NCBI GenBank assembly: GCA_964393615.1
Contig: CAYMUR010000015.1
Span: 15,169-79,168, forward strand
Length of the DNA: 64,000 nucleotides
Reading direction: 5' to 3'
Source of the DNA: CAYMUR01 sp964393615
GTDB lineage: Bacteria > Planctomycetota > Planctomycetia > Pirellulales > Pirellulaceae
Shown: positions 47,422 through 55,400 of the stretch, piece by piece
How the letters are laid out: every line of letters starts with the position of its first letter
Numbering within the stretch: position 1 is the first letter of the stretch
Made by a program: the position numbers and the translations under genes
The notes under the pieces: generated by a model
Database searches by the model: none
The model's input: the letters and a program-made list of their open reading frames with translations, nothing else
Told to the model about the DNA's origin: nothing

Positions 47422-47835
47422 TGTTTACCAAGCTGCTCAGCAGCAGGAGACACTTTGGGTCGAGCGAATGGGGCGAACCTTTGGAGTCGCATCCTCGCTT
47501 TGAAAAATCCATGCTCACAGCATAACCTTTTTTGGCAGAATCACCCATGGGCTCAGTAAGCAGGCGAAACAGATGTTTTAGTAGTAGATAATACGTTCCG
47601 AAAAACCGAAAACAGTTTGTCAACTGGGAAACGTTTGCCGTTTTTACGGTCTGGCTGAGGAGGACAGGTGGAGAAGCAAATCTTCGCTGCTGGTAAGTCT
47701 CTCGTCGCAGTGGTTATAATCTGGCCTGCAGTAATTTTTACTGAGCCGAAACCGACGTTAGCCAGTGACCAGCGCCTGCCGTAAGTGGCACGATGCGAGG
47801 ACACTGCTGACGCAATCGCCGGAGGATACAGCCTG
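47422..47835. other. 414-base divergent spacer
   Basis: It lies between the PfkB kinase (minus) and ettA (plus). GGAGGA at 47821-47826 is the ribosome site of ettA. An upstream in-frame ATG at 47785 exists but would add an N-terminus foreign to EttA. No other feature seen. Confidence 0.4.
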
Positions 47836-49509
47836 ATGGGCAAACAATATATTTTTACGATGGAAAATTTGACCAAAAAATACGGCACCCGCGAGCTGTT
47901 GAAAGAAATCTGGTTGTCTTTCTATCCTGGCGCTAAAATTGGTGTTCTCGGCCGCAACGGTGCGGGAAAGAGTACGATTTTGCGAATCATGGCAGGAGTC
48001 GATCGAGAGTTTGACGGAGCGGCGCGGCTGACTGACGGATTTACATGTGGTTACCTGGCCCAGGAACCGATGTTGAATCCGGCAACCGATGTGCAAGGAA
48101 ATATTGAGGAAGCGGTGGCGGCCCGACGTGGACTGCTTGATCGGTTCAATACAATTAATGTCGAATTGGCAGAGCCGATGGATGATGATCACATGACGAA
48201 GCTTTGCGATGAACTGGCACACATCCAAGATCAGATTGATGCCACGAACAGCTGGGAACTTGACCGGGAATTGGAAATTGCCATGGATGCGATGAACCTG
48301 CCTCCCGGTGACAGTGACGTTTCGTTGCTGTCTGGAGGGGAATGCCGCCGCGTCGCACTTTGTCGTATCTTGCTCGAACGTCCCGATCTGTTATTGCTTG
48401 ACGAACCGACTAATCATCTTGATGCCGATTCAGTTGCCTGGTTGGAGCGGCATCTGGCCGATTACCCCGGCACGGTGGTGGCGGTTACCCACGACCGGTA
48501 TTTTTTGGACAACGTGGCGGGTTGGATCCTCGAGTTGGACCGTGGCTCAGGTATTCCATGGGAAGGGAATTATTCATCCTGGTTAGAACAGAAGCAAGAA
48601 CGACTTGCGAATGAACAGCAGACGGCGACGGCGCGTCGCAAGACACTGGAGCGAGAATTAGAATGGATACGGCTGGCGCCACGGGCACGTCAAGCGAAGA
48701 GTAAGGCCCGTATTAAGGCATATGAAAGTCTATCGTCCGAGTCATTTGAGGAACGGCTTGACGAGTTTGAGATTCAGATTCCACCTGGAAAACACCTGGG
48801 AGATTTGGTGGTCGAAGCAGTCGATGTGGTCAAGGGCTATGGAGACCAACTGCTGATGGAAGAGCTTCGATTTCGTCTTCCGCCGGGTGGAATTGTGGGA
48901 ATCATTGGTGCGAATGGAGCAGGCAAGACGACTCTGTTTCGCATGATCATTGGTGAAGAACAGCCTGACCAGGGTGAACTTCGCATCGGCTCCACGGTCG
49001 AATTGGGATATGTGGACCAGGCGCGCGATGCACTTCGGGCAGAGCATACGGTCTATGAAGAAATATCGGGCGGTTATGAGACACTTGAAATGGGTGGCCG
49101 AAAAATAAATGCTCGAGCTTACGTGTCACGGTTTAATTTTCGTGGTCCCGACCAGGAAAAGAAGGTGGGTGACTTGTCGGGAGGTGAGCGGAATAGAGTT
49201 CATCTTGCCAAGCTATTGCGCCGCGGTTCGAACTTGTTGTTGTTGGATGAACCGACAAATGATCTTGATGTCGATACCTTGCGAGCACTCGAAGAGGCGA
49301 TTTTGAACTATGCAGGCTGTGTCGTTGTCATCAGCCATGACCGCTGGTTCCTGGACAGAATTGCTACTCACATCCTGGCGTTCGAGGGCGATGCCTATGT
49401 ACATTGGTGTGAAGGTAACTACCAGACCTACGAAGATCAGCGGCGAGAACGACTGGGAGTTCAGGCAAACGAACCGCGACGTTTTCGTTACAAACCGCTC
49501 CAACGATAG
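47836..49509 (+). CDS. ettA: energy-dependent translational throttle protein EttA (ABC-F)
   Basis: A 557-residue ABC-F protein, matching the family length of about 555. The start MGKQYIFTMENLTKKYG equals the EttA N-terminus and has GGAGGA nine bases before. Two ATPase domains are complete: GRNGAGKST and GANGAGKTT (Walker A), LSGGECRR and LSGGERNR (signature), LLLLDEPTNHLD and LLLLDEPTNDLD (Walker B). The EttA-type linker (GIPWEGNYSSWLEQK, RQAKSKARI) is present. EttA binds the ribosomal E site and gates the first elongation step according to energy state. It opens a translation-related stretch that includes an EF-P paralogue. Confidence 0.95.
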   Translation: MGKQYIFTMENLTKKYGTRELLKEIWLSFYPGAKIGVLGRNGAGKSTILRIMAGVDREFDGAARLTDGFTCGYLAQEPMLNPATDVQGNIEEAVAARRGLLDRFNTINVELAEPMDDDHMTKLCDELAHIQDQIDATNSWELDRELEIAMDAMNLPPGDSDVSLLSGGECRRVALCRILLERPDLLLLDEPTNHLDADSVAWLERHLADYPGTVVAVTHDRYFLDNVAGWILELDRGSGIPWEGNYSSWLEQKQERLANEQQTATARRKTLERELEWIRLAPRARQAKSKARIKAYESLSSESFEERLDEFEIQIPPGKHLGDLVVEAVDVVKGYGDQLLMEELRFRLPPGGIVGIIGANGAGKTTLFRMIIGEEQPDQGELRIGSTVELGYVDQARDALRAEHTVYEEISGGYETLEMGGRKINARAYVSRFNFRGPDQEKKVGDLSGGERNRVHLAKLLRRGSNLLLLDEPTNDLDVDTLRALEEAILNYAGCVVVISHDRWFLDRIATHILAFEGDAYVHWCEGNYQTYEDQRRERLGVQANEPRRFRYKPLQR

Positions 49510-49812
49510 ATTTTTGATGTGCAGGCAGGTTGGCTGTCGCAGCCAAGATCTGGGCAGGTAGCAAACAAAAGGAGAGTAGGATTCGGACCAGGGCAGGTTC
49601 CTGAAAAATGGTGGTTCGATGTCTGCTGCATTCGGTATGTACCAAGTCCGACCCATGGGGATCTTGTGGAACATGGTCTCCCGTGTTTGCTTTTGGCCTC
49701 CTGCCAACGTCTCTGCTGGTGACTGCCGTCTTGACGTTCGCCCGCTCATTGATTAACACGATAGGTATATTCTGCTTGGTTTCTGATTGATTTTTACTTG
49801 GGAGGCTTGAAC
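49510..49812. other. spacer of about 300 bases with a repeated leader element
   Basis: Between ettA and the H1-like gene. The last part (49790-49804, ATTTTTACTTGGGAG) recurs almost exactly before the SelW-like gene at 50230-50244 and includes the ribosome site. No gene is supported. Confidence 0.5.
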
Positions 49813-50172
49813 GTGACTATTTTGCGCACGGGTTCGAACCCGAAATATGCGGATAACTGGAGTGCCGTGTTTGGTGGGGAGAAAAGTAAACGGAACAGTA
49901 AACAGAACACCGGCGCCACTGCCAAAAAGAAGGCGACCAAAAAGAAGGCGACCAAAAAGAAGGCGACCAAAAAGAAGAAGAAACAGTCTTCGAAAGCAAA
50001 AGTTGTCAAGAAGAAAAAAAAGTCTTCGAAAGCAAAGGTAGTCAAAAAGAAGAAACAAACCGCGGCCAAATCGACGAAGAAAAAACAAGCGAGAAAAGGT
50101 GCGAGTAAGAAAGCGGCAGCCAAGAAGCGAACATCGCGGAAAGCCAAATCCAAGAAGAAAACTAAAAAATAA
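49813..50172 (+). CDS. Lys/Ala-rich histone H1-like protein
   Basis: A 119-residue protein starting with GTG at 49813, with GGGAGG eight bases upstream. The first 25 residues (TILRTGSNPKYADNWSAVFGG) look like a conserved head; the rest is almost only Lys, Ala, Thr, Ser and Arg, with tandem units KKKAT (three to four times) and SSKAKVVKKKKK (twice). Composition equals bacterial histone H1-like DNA-binding proteins. I infer DNA or RNA binding. The repeats are exact or nearly exact at DNA level, so copy number may vary between strains. The SelW-like gene follows after 80 bases on the same strand. Confidence 0.78.
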   Translation: MTILRTGSNPKYADNWSAVFGGEKSKRNSKQNTGATAKKKATKKKATKKKATKKKKKQSSKAKVVKKKKKSSKAKVVKKKKQTAAKSTKKKQARKGASKKAAAKKRTSRKAKSKKKTKK

Positions 50173-50229
50173 TCCCTGCGTTCCGATGGGAATATTTGGG
50201 AAACGAATGTTTTTTTTTGTGAGAAACTA

Positions 50230-50244
50230 ATTTTTACCTGGGAG
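50230..50244 (+). promoter_or_regulatory. leader element shared with the H1-like gene
   Basis: ATTTTTACCTGGGAG, ending in the ribosome site of the SelW-like gene, matches 14 of 15 bases of the leader at 49790-49804 in front of the H1-like gene. The two spacings to the start codons are similar (8 bases). It may be a translation-control element or a trace of local duplication. Confidence 0.5.
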
Positions 50245-50252
50245 CCCTGGTG

Positions 50253-50486
50253 ATGAAAATTGAACTTCGATATTGCACGGCCTGAAACTATAGTCCTCAG
50301 GCGGTCAGCCTGACCCAAAAAATTCTCGACGCCTATCGACAGAAAATCTCGGGACTGGAGCTGGTGCCAGATGCAGGTGGTTGTTTCGAGATCACGGTAG
50401 ATGGTGAACTTATTTATTCAAAACTCAAGACGGGTGAGTTTCCAGACGAGAGTCACATTGTCAGTCTGGTAGGGGACCGGTGTTGA
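50253..50486 (+). CDS. selW: SelW/Rdx-family protein with in-frame UGA, probable selenoprotein
   Basis: A 77-residue thioredoxin-like Rdx protein. It starts at ATG 50253 with GGGAG eight bases before. Residues 1-16 read MKIELRYCTAUNYSPQ, where U11 is UGA (50283-50285) and C8 its partner, giving the CxxU redox motif of SelW, SelT and SelH. After the UGA the frame is open to TGA at 50484-50486 and matches the family: LELVPDAGG, CFEITVDGELIYSKLKTG and EFPDE. Relatives without selenium have CxxC here. A hairpin 11 bases after the UGA looks like a bacterial SECIS. The family acts in redox control, probably through glutathione or thioredoxin partners. Alternatives are a dead gene or a base error turning TGC/TGT into TGA; the intact downstream frame and hairpin argue against both. 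Confidence 0.85.
50286..50313 (+). promoter_or_regulatory. candidate bacterial SECIS hairpin
   Basis: Eleven bases after the UGA, TCAGGC (50297-50302) pairs perfectly with GCCTGA (50308-50313) around the loop GGTCA. The E. coli fdhF element also has an 11-base spacing and a GGU-containing loop recognised by SelB. The stem lies inside the coding region, as bacterial SECIS elements do. Confidence 0.75.
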
Positions 50487-50564
50487 AAACCTGGTCTTGC
50501 AGCAGCGGGTTCTTGCAACAGCGGGCCAGTTGTGCGTTACCCTGTTGAAATCGAGCGTCGGACA

Positions 50565-50774
50565 GATAGATCAAGCGCGGGATAGATCAAGCGCGGGATA
50601 GATCAAGCGCGGGATAGATNNNNNNNNNNNNNNNNNNNNNNNNNNNNNNNNNNNNNNNNNNNNNNNNNNNNNNNNNNNNNNNNNNNNNNNNNNNNNNNNN
50701 NNNNNNNNNNNNNNNNNNNGATAGATCAAGCGCGGGATAGATCAAGCGCGGGATAGATCAAGCGCGGGATAGAT
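50565..50774. repeat. 16-base tandem array spanning an assembly gap
   Basis: GATAGATCAAGCGCGG is repeated without change at 50565-50612 (three copies plus seven bases) and at 50720-50767 (three copies plus seven bases). The 100 N at 50620-50719 stand between, so copy number is unknown and at least six. The right end runs into the efp-like gene: its last codons and stop lie within the final copy. There are no spacers, so this is not a CRISPR array. Confidence 0.95.
50620..50719. other. assembly gap (100 N)
   Basis: The gap lies inside the 16-base tandem array, which probably caused the break in assembly. Confidence 0.95.
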
Positions 50775-51321
50775 ACTGTCCGGTACGCGTATCCACCTTA
50801 ACCCGTTCGCCCTGTGACAAGTATTCGGGCACCTGGACTACCAGTCCGGTTTCCAGTTTGGCCGGTTTCGTGCGCGACGTTGCCGAATCCCCTTTGACGC
50901 CTGGATCGCATTCAGTGACCAGTAATTCGACCGTTGTGGGCAATTGAATGCCAACACATTGCTCATTGTAGATCAACGCCAGTATGCCTTCGAGTTCTTC
51001 GGTAATGTAGGGGAGTTGGTCGCTGATGTCTTCGAGCGAAAGAGAAAACTGGTTGAAATCTTCTTGGTCCAGAAAATGGATGTCCGTGGCGTCGGTGTAC
51101 ATCAACTTGACGGCACGGCGCGAAAAATCTGCCTCTTCCAGAAAATCAGTTCCTTTGGCAGTCAAGTCAATTTTTTGTTTTGTGATCAGGTTGCGGGCGC
51201 GAAACTTGTACAACGTCGTTGCGCCACGGGCTGAAGGTGATTGCACGTTGACTGATTCGATGATTACCGGGGAATCATTGTGATTAATAACTTCACCGGG
51301 TTTGAGGTCTTTGGCCAGCAT
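50758..51321 (-). CDS. efpL: elongation factor P paralogue of the EfpL/YeiP type
   Basis: A 187-residue protein with the three beta-barrel domains of EF-P. In EF-P the ribosome-facing loop carries a modified Lys in a PGKG-like context; here it reads QSPSARGATTLYKF with Arg32 at the tip, the pattern of E. coli YeiP (EfpL). The C-terminal GLVVQVPEYLSQGERVKV is the third-domain signature. EF-P proteins relieve ribosome stalling at polyproline and related sequences. The last residues (YLSRA) and stop are encoded by the start of a 16-base tandem array. A canonical EF-P is not in this window. Confidence 0.9.
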   Translation of the reverse strand: MLAKDLKPGEVINHNDSPVIIESVNVQSPSARGATTLYKFRARNLITKQKIDLTAKGTDFLEEADFSRRAVKLMYTDATDIHFLDQEDFNQFSLSLEDISDQLPYITEELEGILALIYNEQCVGIQLPTTVELLVTECDPGVKGDSATSRTKPAKLETGLVVQVPEYLSQGERVKVDTRTGQYLSRA

Positions 51322-51912
51322 CTATTCCCCTGATAATCTGAAGAACCCAATGAGAAACACGAGATGACTTGGAAACGAGACGTATTGGAAACTTGTTGCC
51401 TGGAGGCCTCTGACGGAAACCGCATTTTAGCGCAATACGCTTATCATCGCTGGCCTGTTTTCGGTGACGGTGCTCGGTGACGGTGCCCTGCCCTGTCTGC
51501 CCCGCCCTATCGTGTCTGGCCTTTTACGACTTCTGTCGTATTCGGTGCGAACGTATGCAGACCAGCGATGCATGAACGTGGCGGTGGTAGTATAGCGGAA
51601 TAGTTTCTGGTTTTCCAGGTGGATGGTTTGCGCCGGTTGGGTCCAGAAGGTGTTGCCCTATTGTGAGGATCACGAATTTAGCTCGCTTGTTTCTGGAAAC
51701 CTGTTAGAATGTTAACGGAATATTTATAGGATGTTAAGATTCGCAGGTCCCTGGCAGGTCATGCGATGCAGACGGTATGGTTGCACGCCAATGACCGTTT
51801 TGGAGAATGTTTCACGAAATAGCACGAAATAGATTGTGCCGTGTGACAAAAACGATAAGGCAGCTTTTGTTTCACAGATTCACCTAGCCCACCACCGGAT
51901 GGAGGTCCTCTC
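51322..51912. other. 590-base divergent spacer
   Basis: Between efpL (minus) and a small plus-strand gene. It contains a short duplication CGGTGACGGTGC around 51467-51491 and an AT-rich part near 51700-51740. No gene supported. GGAGG at 51900-51904 is the ribosome site of the next gene. Confidence 0.4.
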
Positions 51913-52149
51913 GTGTCGAAACCTTATCTTCGTTTGCAGCACAGTGAAAGCATCGTGGTGCATGCCGCTTCTCGTATTTATGCTGCCTACATCGCGGCGG
52001 GTCGGGTGACTGATGGTGATGAAGTCCAGTGGATGGACCGTTCGATTGAGGAAGCGATAAGTCTGGCAGTGAAGACTGACGACAGGGTTGATAGCGACGA
52101 TGAAATGCAGTCCGGCACCCCTCGTCAGCCTTTCGGCAAGTTGTCGTGA
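51913..52149 (+). CDS. small conserved-looking acidic protein
   Basis: A 78-residue protein starting with GTG at 51913, with GGAGG eight bases upstream. It is helical and acidic: SESIVVHAASRIYAAYIAAG followed by a charged region with EEAISLAVKTDDRVDSDDE. No signal or membrane segment. The strong ribosome site and regular composition support a real gene. I cannot assign a function; similar short proteins occur in planctomycetes. The giant surface protein follows after about 320 bases. Confidence 0.7.
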   Translation: MSKPYLRLQHSESIVVHAASRIYAAYIAAGRVTDGDEVQWMDRSIEEAISLAVKTDDRVDSDDEMQSGTPRQPFGKLS

Positions 52150-52472
52150 CGCGTTCCCAGGGGACTGGCGTTAAATCTCCGAAGCGGATTTTTTGGCGTA
52201 CTGGATGGCAGTGGAATATCGGTCGACGAAATACGAATCAACGAATGATATCTGTCTATTCTTTCCATACATCGAGTCACTCTTTTTGGAACAAGGACTC
52301 GACGGGTGCGTCCCGGCAGCAGCGGAAATGGGATCGGTTTTGTTCGTAGCCGGTTTTATTTGTAGATGGGGTCGGAAATCATCAAAAATCACGTCCATAT
52401 AACGTGATTTTATGCCGTTTGTGTTACAGTGGCTATAAGGCTCTGGCTGTGTGCGACCAATGAGAGGGATAC

Positions 52473-55400
52473 ATGTTTTTGGAAAAGAAGATGGTGACGC
52501 GGCGAACTGCTTCTGGCAATGAGTCGGTTCGCCAAGCTGCCAACCAGGGAATCCGGCGAGAACGTCGGTTTGAAATGCTTGAAGTCCGCGAAATGCTGGC
52601 ATTTTCCCCTCTTGCTGGCGTCAACTTGGGCGGCGCGTCGGCGGCTTTTGCGGATGTCAACAATGACGGCTTCGTGGATGTGCAAGCCGGCGCATTGTAT
52701 CTGAACAATGGTGGGACAAGTTTCAGCAACATTGGTGGTATGGGTATCGGCTCCTGGGGTGATGCCAATAACGATGGTTACTACGATTATGTGATGAAGG
52801 ATGCGCCACGTGTATCTCTGGGCGATGGGAACGGTGGATTTGTAACGGTCGATCTCAACGGCGGATTTAGTGTCGGTCCCAAAGAAGCGTCTACGTTTTT
52901 TGACTTGGAGGGAGATGGGGATCTGGATGTCTACATTGCTGGCTATGAAAACGAACCTGCGGGTTTTGCGCCGGTCGCAGATAACGTTTATGAATTTGAC
53001 AGCGATTCCCAAACATTCACCTTGATTTCACAGCCGCCTGGTCGCAACGGGCGAGGGCTTTCCGTTTTGGATTACAACGAAGATTTGTTGGATGATGTTT
53101 ACGTCACGAACTACCGGCTGCAACCCAACCAGCTGTGGGAAAACAATGGTTCAGGCAACTTCAACACCTACGCCGACGTCGCGGGTCCCAAGGGTGCGAC
53201 AGGTGCCAATGGCCACGGTGGTGGTTCCGCTGTCGGCGATTTTAACAATGATGGGCACATTGATATCTTTGCGCAAAATTTTGCCCACCCTGGACAGTCA
53301 GAATCCCGCTTTCTGATCAATCAAGGTCCTACGGGCAATTATGCTTTTACTGACCTTGGACCCAACGGAGTCGGTTTCGTTGAGTCGTATTTAAACTCTG
53401 CTGCGGGTGACGTCGACAACGATGGTGACTTGGATATCTGGTTGTCGGCGGTTTACGGTGAAAGTGCACGGCTGTATGTCAACAATCTAGGGACTGGCAC
53501 GGGTAGTTTCAGCGTTTCCGAAGCGACGGGCAGTTATGGGTTGGGAGGGGTTGGTGTCACCACGCAAGGAGCATTTGGTGATATTGATAATGACGGCGAT
53601 TTAGATTTTTTGACGAACTCTGGCACCCTCTATGTGAACAACACCAGTCAGACGACTTCGAACAACTGGTTGCGCATCCGGTTAGAAGGAGACGGTGAGA
53701 ACGTCAATGCGATGGCATTTGGTACGGTTGTCCGTGCCGATTTGGGGAATGGTACGATCCTGACTCGATTTGTTGAGGGAGCTACAGGACGCGCTTCCAA
53801 TCAGAACGAACAGACACTTCATTTTGGACTCGGTTCGCATTCTGGCGAGGTATCGTTGGTGGTCTACTGGAGGGATGGTACCGTCAAAAATGTGACGGTC
53901 GATCCGAACCAGACCATCACCATAAAATACAAGGATACCAATGTAATCAGGAATGAGGTTCAAATTGGCGAAGTGGGCAAAATTACGAACCTCACGCATG
54001 TACCTCAAACGGTGACCCTGAACCGTTATTATGAGAATCCTGTCGTTTTTGTGCAGTCACTCTCTTATGCAGGTTCTGATCCGGCGACCGTCCGCGTCAA
54101 GGATGTTCAATCGAATCATTTTACGATTTATGTGACTGAGCCATCTGATGGAAATGGTTTGCACAATGCCGAGGAGACAGTTAGCTTCTTTGTTTTGGAG
54201 ACGGGCAATTACACGTTGGTCAACGGGACGAAACTAGAAGTCGGGACCGTCGAAACGTCGGCTACGGTGGGTACCCAGTTAGCAAATCGATGGGAACCCA
54301 TTTTGTTCAACATTCCTTTCGAGACGCAGCCTGTTGTGTTGTCACAGGTTCAAACCCATTCAGATTCCGGAGTGAATTATTTGCAAACGAGACATCAAGC
54401 GACGTCTATCTTGAATGTCGAATTGGCACTGGAGCAGGAAGAAGCAATCACCCCGCTACATCCTCCGGAAACGATAGGATATCTGGCTATCACGAATAGC
54501 AAAGGCACCTGGAACGGAATGGCTTATGAGGCAAACGCAGGAGAGGCCACTTCTGATTTTTCTTATATGGCCTATCTCAACACGTTTAATGAAGGGCCCA
54601 GTTTGTTGACGTCGTTGGCAAGTTACAACGGTTACGATAATTCCCATTTGCGTTTTAAAGACAATACGGCTTACGGCGTCAATGTAAAGGTAGAAGAAGA
54701 CACGACGTTTGACAGTGAATTGGGGCATGCGGCGGAAGAGGTCGCATACATCGCCATTGAGGGCCAGGGGATGTTGACGGCGTTGGATCCTCAGATTCCG
54801 GTGGGTGAAGTCGGCACCGTGACCAATTTAACACATCTTCCCCGAGTGGTTGAACTGAGCAACCGCTATACCAATCCGATCGTCTTGGCGCAATCGGTGG
54901 GCTGGAATGGAACAGATCCAGTGGTGGTTCGTGTAACAGGTGTACAGTCGGACCGTTTCACGATGTTTTTAGCGGAACCTTCTAACCTGAATGGTGCCCA
55001 CAATACGGTGGAAACGGTGAGTTTTGTGGTTCTCGAAGCTGGTTTTCATCGCTTGTCGAATGGCACCCGTTTGGAAGTTGGCTCGCTTGAGACGGATGCA
55101 ACGGTTGGTAAAATTGTCGCTGCCCAGTGGGAAGATGTCAGTTTTTCGAACAGTTTTGAAGCGGCACCAGCCATTCTGACACAAGTCCAGACGACCAATC
55201 CGGGTGGCAGAGACTATTTACAAACGCGGCAGTTATCAGCCAGTAACACTGGCTTTGTGGTGGCTTTGGAACAGGACGAAATTCAAAGTGAACAGCATCC
55301 GGTACCGGAGACCATTGGCTATTTGGCCATCGAAAAAAGCCACGGAGAATGGGGCGATTTTTCGTATGAGGCAGCGGAAACCCCTGTGGCGATCACGAAC

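Noticed and set aside
49794..50318. 174-codon Phe/Leu-rich minus-strand frame antisense to the H1-like gene
   Set aside because: The Phe and Leu runs are the reverse complement of Lys codons, so it is not a membrane protein gene.
50565..50774. Possible CRISPR array
   Set aside because: The 16-base units follow each other directly with no spacers, and no cas gene is in the window.
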